Source: Cornus controversa (lineage: Eukaryota > Streptophyta > Magnoliopsida > Cornales > Cornaceae). From it: a DNA stretch of 64,000 bases. The stretch lies in contig CM048846.1 in assembly GCA_026545225.1 (NCBI GenBank), forward strand, positions 13,541,975 through 13,605,974. The letters are read 5' to 3'. Positions within the stretch are counted from its first letter, which is position 1. The number at the start of each line of letters is the position of its first letter. Shown here one piece after another: positions 49,255-59,404 of the stretch. A program made the translations under genes and the position numbers. The notes below the pieces were generated by a model that worked only from the letters and a program-made list of their open reading frames with translations, made no database searches and was not told the origin of the DNA.

Positions 49255-50578
49255 TTGACTTGGAGCCGGGTGCAAGGCATCTAGCTCAGCCCCTTACCGA
49301 ATGGCCCCTTTCGAACTTGCTGAATTGCGAAAGCAATTGGATGAGCTATTAGATTCTGGGTATATCCAACCATCCAAGGCACCGTATGGCACCTTAGTAT
49401 TATTCCAGCATTAACAAGATGGCTCAATGCGGATGTGCGTGGACTATAGGGCACTGAATAAGGTAACTATAAAAAACAAGTACCCTATTCCAAATGCCAT
49501 TGATTTGTTTGACCGTTTGTCAAGGGCCTCCTACTTCACCAAGTTAGACTTGCACGTTGGATACTGGCAAGTTCGTATTATAGAAGGTGATGGACCTAAG
49601 ACAGCCTGCGTGACTCGTTATGGTTCATTCGAGTTTCTTATAATGCATTTGGGGCTAACCAATGCCCCAACAACCTTTTGCAGTCTAATGAATAATGTAT
49701 TTTATGATTACATCGATTGCTTTGTGGTTGTTTATTTAGATGAAATTGTTATCTACAACGAGTCTTTGAAAGATCACTTAAATTATTTGAAACTGGCATT
49801 CTCTAAACTGAGAGACTTTCAGTTGTATGTTAAGAAGGAGAAATGCAAATTTTGTCACCAAGAAGTGATGTTAGTGGGACATTGGGTCAACAAAGGCCAA
49901 GTCCGGATGGATGCAAGGAAGATCAAGGCTATTGTTGAATGGCCTGTACCTACGAAAGTTACTGAATTGAGATCTTTTCTTGGGTTGACAAACTATTACA
50001 AAAAGTTCATAAAGGGATATTCCAAGAGGGTGAACCCTTTGACAGATTTGCTTAGGAAGAAAAAACCGTGGGTTTGGTCAAAAGCATATAAGATAGCTTT
50101 TGAGAAGCTTAAACAAGAAATTTCTTCATAACCTATTCTGAGATTACCTGATTTCGATTTTCCATTTAGGGTCCATACAGATGCTTCCGATAGAAAAATT
50201 GGTAGCATGTTGGTTCAAGACGGGCATCCTTGTGCTTTTAAGTGCAGAAAGTTAAAGGATGTTAAACAACACTATACAACTCATGAGAAGGAGATGACAA
50301 TAGTTATGCACTGCTTAGACACTTGGAAACATTATCTGTTGGGAATGAAATTCACAATCGCGACAGACAATGTTGCGAATACCTATTTCGAGACTCAGAA
50401 GAAATTAACTCCAAAACAAGCCCGTTGGCAAGAGTTTCTTGGGCAGTTTAATTTTATATGGGTACATAGACCTGGAAAGTTGAATAAGGTTGTTGATGTC
50501 TTAAGTAGGAAGGAAGTGCAGGAATATGTTGCATCACTTACAAATGTTCAAACTAATTTTCTTGAAAGAATCAAATAG
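49255..50578 (+). pseudogene. Chromovirus reverse transcriptase and RNase H, broken
   Basis: A 234-codon open stretch (49427-50131) holds the RT palm: [36 protein letters not shown], and [14 protein letters not shown], where the catalytic YLDD reads YLDE. The connection block [19 protein letters not shown] follows. After a stop at 50129-50131, RNase H runs 50132-50578 (FRVHTDASDRKIG, YTTHEKEMTIVMHCLDTWKHY, TDNVANTYFETQKKL). The preceding stretch at 49255-49426 ([16 protein letters not shown]) is in shifted frames. The SIRE element is inserted about 50 bp further on. Confidence 0.85.
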
Positions 50579-50631
50579 CAGTCAGAGACAGACACTACTT
50601 ATGTGAAGCTTAAGTAACAGGTTGTTGAAGG

Positions 50632-52043
50632 TGTTGACCCAAAGGTTTCAACCTAAGGGCAATCTTGTAATTTTGATGATAACAAATCATTAATGATGTT
50701 TTGTACTAATTCCCAATTTGAGTGATTGATTTTGAAGCAATGATGTTTATTCAAGAAAGCATTCACATTGAGGATGATGTCATGAAGAGGACAATGTCAA
50801 AGAAAGCATTCCATTGAAGAAGAAGGTGTTGCCCCAAGATTTAATGACAAATGCCATTTTTGAAGAAATGGGGTAGAAATAAGTTGGTGAGAGCTAGGAA
50901 TTCATTGTCAAAGTTATTTATGAATAACATGATTGAAGCTCAATTCTATGATAGGACCATGCATTCACAATCATATCATTTCTTGGTCTCTAACTTACTT
51001 GAAATAGGTCTTGATATTAATTTGATAAATTTCTAAGACCAAACAAGCTCAATGTCCTAACCTTTCCTTTGATTTTTGACTCTTTAAAGGTTAGAGGACT
51101 TTGAGGCGCCTCAAACTCAGTTTGAGCCACCTCAAAGTTACAGAAAGAAATTGAAGTTTTGAGAAGGCTTTTTGAGGCGCCTCAAACTCACTTTGAGCCA
51201 CCTCAAACTCACTTCGAGCCACCTCAAACTAATTTCGAGCCACCTCAAACTCATTTCGAGCCACCTCAAAATATTTTGAGGCGCCTCAAACTGCACTTTG
51301 AGCCACCTCAAAATGCACTTTGAGCCACCTCAAAGTTTATGAGGCGCCTGAAACTCATTTTGAGTCGCCTCAAACATGCTGAATTCAAATCCAACGGATA
51401 GTTCAGTGCATTTAATGCCCTCAACTACCTTCCAACAGCTATAATTCAAAGGGGCTCTATATATATTGATGGCTCTGCATTTATTTCTGATCTAACACTC
51501 TTGAGCTATTTTTTGCTGAGCTAAATTCATTACATTCAATACTCTATCATTCTCATTTATTAGACTTGAGCTTCAACTTGAGATTCATATACAACTACTA
51601 GTCTTGTGAGCTTCATTTTGAGATTCTATCTTTGAGAGATATATTCTTTGACCTGTAAATCTTCTCCTCATCTATTGTAAAGGGTTGGTTGAACCCAAGA
51701 AGACTAAGTGGAGGACTTCACTTAGCAAGAGAAAGGAAGAAGCTTGTTAGCTTCATTGTAAAGGTTTGCTCTCCACCCGAAAGGAGAAGCCTTAGTGGAT
51801 TTGGGAAAATCTCAAGAGGGATCTTGAGTCGTGGAGTAGGGGATTCCGAACCACGCTACATCTTGCGTCACTTGTGTTTGATTCTCTCTAACTCTCTCTT
51901 TTAATTCTTGTGCATATATTTTTCCTGATTTCACTAGTGCTTTTATTTTGACTTGTTCTTGATATTTTTATTTGTGAAAAATTGTCATTGATTGCCATTG
52001 ACCCTATTCACCCCCCCCCTCTAGGGTCAATTCTTGGGTAACA
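50632..52043 (+). repeat. 5' LTR of the SIRE element
   Basis: It starts TGTTGACCCAAAGG and ends TTGGGTAACA. A palindrome array lies at 51103-51371 and a TATA box (CTATATATAT) at 51457-51466, so transcription should start about 30 bp later. The C run near 52010-52019 and CTCTAGGGTCAATTCTTGGG make up the end of U5. Short open frames inside the LTR are not genes. Confidence 0.93.
51103..51371 (+). promoter_or_regulatory. U3 array of GAGGCGCCTC palindromes, 12 units
   Basis: Units start at 51103, 51124, 51174, 51195, 51216, 51237, 51258, 51278, 51300, 51322, 51341 and 51362. Apart from one 50-bp gap every spacing is 19-22 bp, mean about 21. Perfect GAGGCGCCTC (CpG at the dyad) alternates with the half-symmetric GAGCCACCTC. 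The array ends 86 bp before the TATA box. The same array is in the 3' LTR at 59876-60144. Regulatory role is inferred. Confidence 0.65.
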
Positions 52044-52045
52044 AT

Positions 52046-52057
52046 TGGTATCAGAGC
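52046..52057 (+). other. Primer-binding site of the SIRE element
   Basis: TGGTATCAGAGC follows the LTR end (AACA) after two bases. It is the standard Copia primer site complementary to the initiator tRNA-Met 3' end. Confidence 0.92.
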
Positions 52058-52098
52058 TTGGACTCTTGAATAGGACTTAATCGTCTTAGAGTTTGATC

Positions 52099-53856
52099 AT
52101 GGCAAACATGCAAGGTGCATCTCATGTAGAAGGTCAATCCAACAATAGGCCACCTTGGTTTGATGGAACCGACTATAGCTATTGGAAACCAAGAATGATT
52201 TGGTTTCTTCAATCTATTGACTACCAAGTTTGGGAAGTTGTTCGTGACGGACCCTTAGTTCCCATGAAAACCTTAGAAGGTCTAAGAGTTCCAAAAGACT
52301 TGCATGAATATAATGACAATGACCGAAAACTTGTTCAAGTCAATGCCAAAGCGGTTACAAATTTGTATTGTGCTTTAAGCAAATCCGAATTCAATAGAAT
52401 TTCGGCTTGTAAATCTGCCAAAGAAATTTGGGACAAACTTGAAGTAACCTATGAAGGCACTAAGCAAGTTAGAGCCACCAAAGTGAGCATGTTGATTCGT
52501 GAGTATGAGCTCTTTAAGATGGAATCGAATGAAACTATTGGTGAGATGTTTACTAGATTCACTAACATTATTAATAGTTTATCTCATCTTGGTAGGAATT
52601 ACTCTACGTCCGACAATGTGGAGAAAATTCTTTGGTGCCTACCTACAAGTTGGGATGCCAAGGCTACCGCTATCTCGGAAGCAAAAGATCTCGATTCATT
52701 AAGTCTGGAAGACCTTATGGGATCTCTCATGACTCATGAAATCAAGATGAAAAGCCGTCAAGAAAAGCCCGAGCAAAAGAAGAGCATGGCTTTAAAGACT
52801 TCAATTCAAGAGGTCAATGAGGAAGATGATAAAGATGTTAGTGATGAAGAAGATGAACTTGCTCTCATCTCTAACAAGTTCAAAAAATTCATGAGGAAAG
52901 AACATCTCTTCAAGAAGAGACCTTTCAAGAGAAATGAGTTCAAAGGTGAATCAAGCAAAAAGGAATCACCTACTTGCTTTCAATGTGGAAAGCCGGGACA
53001 TTTCAAAGCCGATTGCCCTAAGTACAAAAGAGATAAAGAAAATAAGCAAAAGAAAAAGGCAATGAAGGCTACTTGGGATGATTCGGACTCAAGCGACTCG
53101 GATTGTGATAATGACGAAATTGCCAACCTTTGCCTTATGGCTATCGAGGATGAGGTAGATTCTAATCTTGAGCTTTCAATTGAGTCTTCTTATTCCTATG
53201 ATGAATTGCAAGATGCTTTTGAAGATTTGCATAAAGAACTTGAAAAAGTGATTTTGAAAAACTCTTCTCTCAAACAAAAAATCTCATCTCTTTCACAAGA
53301 ACTTTCTAAAGTTCAAAATGAAAATGTTTTATTGAAAAAGGAGAAAGACTCTTCTTCACTTGAACTTTCAAAAGTTCAAATGGAAAATGACTCTTTCAAG
53401 AAAGAGAGAGAGATCCTTTCAAAAGAAACTTCTTCAAATGATCTTCAAATTGAAAATGAAAACTTGAAGAAAGTTGTTGAGGATCAAATTGAGATTCTTG
53501 CAAAATTCACCAAGGGGAGAAAGAACTTAACTATTCTCCTTGGAAGACAAAGGGATGTTTATGACAAAGAAGGAATTGGGTATAATCCATTTGATAAACA
53601 AAAATCTTTGATCAAAAAACCTCCTTCTAAAAGTGATAAGCTAAAACCCTTGAAGCACTTCTTTGTCAAGAGCTCTCAATTCAACTTCTTCAATTCTATA
53701 TGCAATCTTTGTAGAAAAAGTGGACATAAAATATTCTCTTGTCCTTTTAGAAAAAGAAAGTTGACAAAAATGGTTTGGGTTCCAAAAGGAACATTCCCTA
53801 TGATTGCTAACCCAATTGGACCCAAAATGGTTTGGGTACCAAAAGAAGTCACTTAA
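52099..53856 (+). CDS. SIRE gag polyprotein
   Basis: The ATG at 52099 (ATCATGGCA) opens 585 codons. The N-terminal part is the Copia gag domain (PPWFDGTDYSYWKPRM, then the UBN2-type KSAKEIWDKLEVTYEGT and VEKILWCLPTSWDAKATAI). A CCHC zinc knuckle CFQCGKPGHFKADC follows at about residue 297. After it come an acidic stretch, then a long coiled-coil region rich in E, K, L and S, and a second CCHC-type motif CNLCRKSGHKIFSC near residue 540. It ends with two MVWVPK repeats and TAA at 53854-53856. Gag forms the virus-like particle that packages the RNA. The long gag with two zinc knuckles is as in SIRE-like elements. It stops before the protease, unlike single-ORF relatives. Confidence 0.9.
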   Translation: MANMQGASHVEGQSNNRPPWFDGTDYSYWKPRMIWFLQSIDYQVWEVVRDGPLVPMKTLEGLRVPKDLHEYNDNDRKLVQVNAKAVTNLYCALSKSEFNRISACKSAKEIWDKLEVTYEGTKQVRATKVSMLIREYELFKMESNETIGEMFTRFTNIINSLSHLGRNYSTSDNVEKILWCLPTSWDAKATAISEAKDLDSLSLEDLMGSLMTHEIKMKSRQEKPEQKKSMALKTSIQEVNEEDDKDVSDEEDELALISNKFKKFMRKEHLFKKRPFKRNEFKGESSKKESPTCFQCGKPGHFKADCPKYKRDKENKQKKKAMKATWDDSDSSDSDCDNDEIANLCLMAIEDEVDSNLELSIESSYSYDELQDAFEDLHKELEKVILKNSSLKQKISSLSQELSKVQNENVLLKKEKDSSSLELSKVQMENDSFKKEREILSKETSSNDLQIENENLKKVVEDQIEILAKFTKGRKNLTILLGRQRDVYDKEGIGYNPFDKQKSLIKKPPSKSDKLKPLKHFFVKSSQFNFFNSICNLCRKSGHKIFSCPFRKRKLTKMVWVPKGTFPMIANPIGPKMVWVPKEVT

Positions 53857-53869
53857 GCTTGTCTTGTAG

Positions 53870-56800
53870 GTATGCTTAAAATCCTCATCTAGCTCCAAGG
53901 ACAAGTGGTTTCTTGATAGTGGTTGCTCAAGGCACATGACGGGAGATCGCTCCAAATTTTCTTCTCTCAAGCCTTATGATGGAGGAAACGTTACATTTGG
54001 AGACAACTCTAAAGGTAAAATTGTTGGCGTCGGGACCATAGGTATATCTTCTTCCTTATCTATTGATAATGTGTTTCTTGTTAATGGTTTAAAGCATAAC
54101 TTGTTTAGCATTAGTCAACTATGTGATAAAGGCTTTAATGTTGCATTTAGATCCGATCATTGCATTATTGAAAAAGATGGTCGTCAAATTTTCGTTGCAC
54201 ATAGAAATGGTAATTTGTACACCATCCTTTTATGTGACTTGCTTGATCAAAATGTCAAATGCTTTATCTCCTCTAGTGACAATAGTTGGTTATGGCATAG
54301 AAGATTAGGACACGCTAGCATGGACTTGATCTCAAAATTGTCCAAAAAGGACTTAGTCAAAGGCCTCCCAAAGACTAAGTTTGCCAAGGACAAAACTTGT
54401 GGTGCTTGCCAATTAGGCAAACAAATCAAGTCTTCCTTCAAAAGGAAGAAGGATATCACTACTTCAAGACCTTTAGAATTACTCCATATGGACCTCTTCG
54501 GTCCGGATAGAATTGCTAGCTTAGGAGAAAAATTTTATGCCTTTGTTATTGTAGATGATTTCACTAGGCTTACTTGGGTATTCTTCCTTGCTCATAAGAA
54601 TGAGACTCATGTTATTTTTTCTAAGTTTTGTAGAAAAGTTCAAAATGAGAAAGAATGCAAGATTAAGAGCATTAGAAGTGATAGAGGTAGAGAATTTGAT
54701 AACCGAGATATTGAGAAATTTTGTGATGAAAACGGTTATGATCATAACTTCTCCGCTCCAAGAACTCCTCAACAAAATGGGGTCGTTGAGAGGAAAAATA
54801 GATCCCTCCAAGAGATGGCTAGAACAATGCTCAATGAACATAAGTTGCCTAGATACTTTTGGGCCGAAGCCGTTAGCACATCTTGCTATGTTTTAAATAG
54901 AGTCATCATTAGAAATAAACTTGATAAGACCCCCTATGAGCTTTGGAATGGTCATAAGCCAAATATAGGATACTTCAAAGTCTTTGGGTGCAAATGTTTT
55001 GTGTTGAATGACAAGGACAACTTAGGAAAATTTGATGCTAAATCCGATGAAGGTGTTTTCCTAGGATACTCATCCAAAAGCAAAGCCTATAGAGTGTTCA
55101 ACAAGAGAACCTTGGTGGTAGAAGAATCTATACATGTTGTTTTTGATGAATCTCCTTTACCTTCCCCTAGGCAAGAATTGGATGATGAGGTAGTTGAGCT
55201 TGAAAAGAATGTTGATGGACTTTCACTTGTTGAAAAACCAAAAGAATCCACCATTGATGAGTCACAAGAAAATGCTTCTAATGAGGACAACACTCAAAAT
55301 GACATTCATGATTCTCTTCCAAAAGGTCAAAGAGTCATTCCTTATCATCCACTTGACCAAGTTATAGGCGATCCTTCAAAAGGTGTTAGCACTAGGTCCT
55401 CTCTTAGAGACATGTGTGATCATTTAGCCTTTGTATCTCAATTAGAGCCAAAGAACATCTTTGAGGCCGAAAATGATGAGTCATGGATTTTAGCTATGCA
55501 AGAAGAGCTAAACCAATTTGAGAGAAATCAAGTTTGGAATTTAGTTCCTAGACCCAAAGATCAAACCGTCATAGGAACCAAATGGGTCTATAGAAATAAA
55601 AAGGATGAGTCGGGTGTTATAATTAGAAATAAGGCTAGATTAGTTGCCCAAGGTTTCAACCAAGAAGAAGGGATTGATTATGAGGAAACCTTCGCACCCG
55701 TTGCTAGATTAGAAGCAATTAGGATGTTACTTGCATATGCATCTCATAAGAACTTCAAGCTATTTCAAATGGATGTAAAAAGTGCTTTCTTGAATGGCTT
55801 CATAGAAGAAGAAGTCTATGTAGAACAACCACCGGGTTTTCAAAGTCATGACCTTCCAAACCATGTTTTTAAATTATCTAAAGCTTTGTATGGTTTGAAA
55901 CAAGCTCCTAGAGCTTGGTATGAGAGGTTGAGTGGTTTTCTTCTAGAAAATGATTTTGTTAGAGGAAAAATCGACAATACCCTTTTTACAAAAATCATTG
56001 ATAAAAATTTGTTGATTGTTCAAATTTATGTTGATGATATCATCTTTGGATCAACAAATGAGAAGTTATGTAAAGAATTTGCTTCAAACATGCAAAATGA
56101 ATTTGAAATGAGCATGATGGGTGAACTTAACTTCTTTTTAGGATTGCAAATCAAACAATCATTGGATGGTATATTCATTTGCCAATCCAAATATGTTAAA
56201 GATTTGCTAAAGAAATTTGGCTTGGAGGACGCCAAACATGCAAAAACTCCTATGAGCAATTCCTCTAAACTTGATAAGGACGAAAAAGGAAAAGATGTTG
56301 ACATCAAGAAATATAGAGGAATGATTGGAAGTCTTTTGTATTTAACGGCAAGTAGACCGGATATAATGTTTAGTGTTTGCTTATGTGCAAGATTTCAATC
56401 ATGTCCCAAAGAATCCCATTTAAGTGCCGTTAAACGAATTTTCAAATATTTGAGTGGTACTATTGACTTGGGACTTTGGTTTCCTAGGGATACATCTTTT
56501 GATCTCATAAGTTATTCGGATGCTGACTTTGCCGGATGTAAATTAGATAGAAAAAGCACAAGTGGCACTTGTCACTTCCTAGGACACTCATTAGTTTCAT
56601 GGTCAAGTAAGAAACAAAATTCGGTTGCTTTGTCAACGGTGGAAACCGAATATGTGGCCGCCGGTAGTTGTTGTGCACAAACTCTCTATATTAAACAACA
56701 ACTTGAGGATTTTGGACTTACATTTGATCACATACCTATTAGATGTGACAATACGAGTGCGATATGTCTTTCCAAAAATCCCATTCAGCACTCTAGGACT

Positions 56801-57019
56801 AAACATATTGAGATTAGGCACCACTTCTTGAGAGATCATGTGTCTAAAGGAAACATTGAGCTCATCTTTGTTAACACAGAGAAACAACTCGCAGATATAT
56901 TCACAAAACCTCTCCAAGAAGATAGATTTTGCACCATTAGGAGAGAGATTGGCATGGCAAAGGAGAATGAAGTGTTCTTGACCTGTTCCTTGATTGAAAC
57001 ACATTCTCAGCCACTTTGA
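53870..57019 (+). CDS. SIRE pol polyprotein: protease, integrase, reverse transcriptase, RNase H
   Basis: This frame is open from 53870 and is +1 relative to gag. Protease motif [12 protein letters not shown] lies at 53909-53944. Integrase has the HHCC finger ([17 protein letters not shown]) and D,D,E at [20 protein letters not shown] and [18 protein letters not shown] has [32 protein letters not shown] and [10 protein letters not shown] (YVDD about 56027-56038). RNase H has [28 protein letters not shown] and [16 protein letters not shown]. All catalytic residues I can check are present and there is no internal stop. The first ATG in frame (53936) lies inside the protease motif, so pol must be made as a gag-pol fusion. 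The stop TGA at 57017-57019 overlaps the first unit of the internal palindrome array. Confidence 0.92.
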   Translation, partial: VCLKSSSSSKDKWFLDSGCSRHMTGDRSKFSSLKPYDGGNVTFGDNSKGKIVGVGTIGISSSLSIDNVFLVNGLKHNLFSISQLCDKGFNVAFRSDHCIIEKDGRQIFVAHRNGNLYTILLCDLLDQNVKCFISSSDNSWLWHRRLGHASMDLISKLSKKDLVKGLPKTKFAKDKTCGACQLGKQIKSSFKRKKDITTSRPLELLHMDLFGPDRIASLGEKFYAFVIVDDFTRLTWVFFLAHKNETHVIFSKFCRKVQNEKECKIKSIRSDRGREFDNRDIEKFCDENGYDHNFSAPRTPQQNGVVERKNRSLQEMARTMLNEHKLPRYFWAEAVSTSCYVLNRVIIRNKLDKTPYELWNGHKPNIGYFKVFGCKCFVLNDKDNLGKFDAKSDEGVFLGYSSKSKAYRVFNKRTLVVEESIHVVFDESPLPSPRQELDDEVVELEKNVDGLSLVEKPKESTIDESQENASNEDNTQNDIHDSLPKGQRVIPYHPLDQVIGDPSKGVSTRSSLRDMCDHLAFVSQLEPKNIFEAENDESWILAMQEELNQFERNQVWNLVPRPKDQTVIGTKWVYRNKKDESGVIIRNKARLVAQGFNQEEGIDYEETFAPVARLEAIRMLLAYASHKNFKLFQMDVKSAFLNGFIEEEVYVEQPPGFQSHDLPNHVFKLSKALYGLKQAPRAWYERLSGFLLENDFVRGKIDNTLFTKIIDKNLLIVQIYVDDIIFGSTNEKLCKEFASNMQNEFEMSMMGELNFFLGLQIKQSLDGIFICQSKYVKDLLKKFGLEDAKHAKTPMSNSSKLDKDEKGKDVDIKKYRGMIGSLLYLTASRPDIMFSVCLCARFQSCPKESHLSAVKRIFKYLSGTIDLGLWFPRDTSFDLISYSDADFAGCKLDRKSTSGTCHFLGHSLVSWSSKKQNSVALSTVETEYVAAGSCCAQTLYIKQQLEDFGLTFDHIPIRCDNTSAICLSKNPIQHSRTKHIEIRHHFLRDHVSKGNIELIFVNTEKQLADIFTKPLQEDRFCTIRREIGMAKENEVFLTCSLIETHSQPL

Positions 57020-57213
57020 GGCGCCTGGAAATCCACTTTGAGACGCCTTAAAGTCATCCCAGCAAGTTTGAGGCGCCTGGAAATCAACTTTGAGGCGCCT
57101 GGAAGTTACAGAATGTTTTATGACTATCTAAAGAGGTCTTTGAGGCGCCTGAAACCCAACTTTGAGGCGCCTGGAAATTTTGAGACGCCTCAAAGTCAAG
57201 TTTGAGACGCCTC
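57018..57213 (+). promoter_or_regulatory. Internal copy of the SIRE U3 palindrome array, before ORF3
   Basis: Eight units of GAGGCGCCTG, GAGACGCCTT or GAGACGCCTC start at 57018, 57040, 57070, 57092, 57142, 57164, 57182 and 57204, with 22-bp spacing inside pairs. The 50-bp gap between 57092 and 57142 contains GTTACAGAA and ends TTTGAGGCGCC, like the 50-bp gap of the LTR array at 51124-51174. It therefore looks like a diverged duplicate of the LTR array. A TATA-like TTTAAAAG is at about 57227-57234. A pyrimidine-rich tract follows, and ORF3 starts at 57402. Confidence 0.6.
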
Positions 57214-57401
57214 AAAGTGTCGTTCCATTTAAAAGAGAGCCTGAAACCCTCATTTCGCGTATCCCTCTCTCTCAACAGGCGCAACCTCTGTTTGGGTCTC
57301 TCATTCTCTTCACTTTTCTTCTTCATTCTCTTGGTTTTTCCTCCTCATTTTTTTTCCATTTTCTTTCTCTCACACTCCCATCTATCCCAAACCCTTGAGT
57401 C

Positions 57402-58643
57402 ATGCCTCCTCGTATCTTTGGTAAGAGAACCAAAAACCCTAATGCAGAGAGGCGTACCAAGGCTCGCCATGAAGGGGAATCTTCAAATCCCACACCTCCA
57501 CCCATGGCTGCTCCAACCTTTCGTCTATTTGAATCTCCAGAATTCAAGAAGATCTATGACACAGAATTTCTCGACAAGGAAGTGGCTAGAGGTAAGGTTG
57601 TTTCTAGAATTTTTTGTGAAGAAAATCATTTGAACACCTTCAAATTTTTTGATGATATTGGATGGGGTCATTTTATCTCTATGGAGGAACGTCTGTACCC
57701 CAAATTAGTGCGAATCTTTTATGCACATTTGAGGGAAGAAGACAACTGTCATGAATTAACCTCTTTTGCAAATGGCATTTCCATCACAATCACTAAAGAG
57801 AGGCTGAGAACCATTCTTGAAATTGATGAAGGGGATTTTCAGTTTTTCTCCACTCATTCTTGGGCTCATGTTCAAGGATTCGAACCTCTTGAAGCTATCC
57901 GACAAATGTGTGATAACCCCAATATCCAAAACATAAGTCACATCTTTGCATCCCAATTAACCTTGGAGGCTCGAATTCTTCATAATGTTATTGGATATCT
58001 CATTTTGCCCAAATCAGGTAGTCGCACTGAAGTCACTTGCATGGAAGCATTCATTATTTGGTGTTTGCTTAACAAAAAGCGCCTAGACCTCTCTCACATT
58101 ATCTATCACCATATGCTAGAGACTCGATCCTCAGCCACTCAGTGCTACTATGCCTTACCTCTTACCAAGATTTTTTAATCCCATGGGGTGACTCTATCAA
58201 GTGAGCAATCTCGAGAAGTTGGTAATAGAGAAAGACTAAATCGGACCACTCTCTTGCTCATGAAACTCCAACAGAATGCTGATGGTTACTGGTATGATCC
58301 AAGGAGAGAAAATTTTGCACCTGCTGAAGCTAATGAGGAACATGATGCTTCTAATGATGAAGAAGGAGGAGGACATGTTCATCTGAATGAGGATGCTCCG
58401 GCACCCATGGATGACAATGCCTCTCTTATGCGTCAACTCATTTCTCGATTCGACGAACACATCACAATTGCTCGGCGCACCGAAGAAAAGGTCGATACTT
58501 TGAGAGCTGACTTTGACCATTTCCAACTTAGATATGAGGAAGAGGTAGAACTTACTGGGATGCAGCTGCTTGCTATTCAGGATGATGTCACAGCTATCCG
58601 AACTCAAGTACCCCAGACTCCTCCCGCTCCTCATAATCCTTGA
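57402..58643 (+). CDS. SIRE third ORF (putative plant transposon protein domain), with one in-frame stop
   Basis: It lies in the position where SIRE elements carry an env-like ORF. The ATG at 57402 opens 258 codons. After a single TAA (58176-58178) the same frame continues to 58643, 413 residues in all. The N-terminus is basic (MPPRIFGKRTKNPNAERR). The central part (ERLYPKLVRIFYAHLREED, ITITKERLRTILEID, LILPKSGSRTEVTCMEA) resembles the plant family labelled putative plant transposon protein (PF20167, from memory). The C-terminal part after the stop is acidic, then coiled-coil-like (MRQLISRFDEHITIARRTEE). I see no signal peptide or membrane segment, so an envelope role is not supported. The coding blocks on either side of the stop fit one protein. 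Confidence 0.75.
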
Positions 58644-59404
58644 TGATGGCATCTCACCCTTTTTGATGAAGACAAAGGGGGAGAAGTATTTTGGTGTTTT
58701 GGGATTTTCTAGGATGTTTTGGGATGTTCTAGGGTAGTAGTAGTTGGATGGTAATAGCAATGTAGTAGGATTGCATTACCTTGGACATGATAGGATATTT
58801 GCATATGTATGGCTTTTGGCTTTGATTTTTTTTTGATATTATCTATGCCTAAATGCAAATTTCCTTTATGATGAATGAATTGCCAACTATTTTGATTATA
58901 TCTTGACTTGCTATATCTTGATCATTTTATGACTATGCTTGTGATTTCAATGATGATGGTATAATGATTAATGCATACATGTATTGCATTATGAATGCTA
59001 TGAGAATTCAATGATGAAACTTTGAAACTTGTGATTTTCTATGCATGAAGGAGGATGGGATTTACGTGGTGAATTATTGGTTGATTGATGGACTATTGGT
59101 TGAGTTGTGCACTTATAATGCTTACACATATGCAACTTTACCATTATGTGATGCTTTTGAATGAGAGCATATTGATAGGGGGAGAGTAACATGCTTATCT
59201 TGAATATCTTTTGAAAAACTTTCTTTATGAACTCATATTACACTTTTCATGAGAAGTACAACTTTTTTAAAGAATGTGCTGATTTATTTATATCTTAGAT
59301 ATTGTGCTCAAAGCGTGCATATTGATAGGGGGAGCATCTTAAAATGCTACTCCACATTTATCTAGAACACATCAATGTTTTGTCATCATCAAAAAGGGGG
59401 AGAT
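58644..59404 (+). other. SIRE 3' untranslated zone with four purine tracts
   Basis: Purine tracts of the type AGGGGGAG occur at about 58675-58684, 59177-59185, 59326-59334 and 59395-59404. Only the last adjoins the 3' LTR and is the working primer site for plus-strand DNA. Between them the sequence is T- and ATG-rich and non-coding. Repeated tracts here are a lineage trait and recur in the element at 1-2434. Confidence 0.75.

Noticed and set aside
50851-51904. Short open frames inside the SIRE LTR (61 and 71 codons, repeated at 59624-60677)
   Set aside because: They recur only because both LTRs are near-identical; they lie in U3 and R/U5 and resemble no protein.
57402-58643. ORF3 as an envelope glycoprotein
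   Set aside because: Position fits the env-like ORF of SIRE elements, but there is no signal peptide, membrane anchor or cleavage site; the sequence looks like a plant transposon-associated domain.
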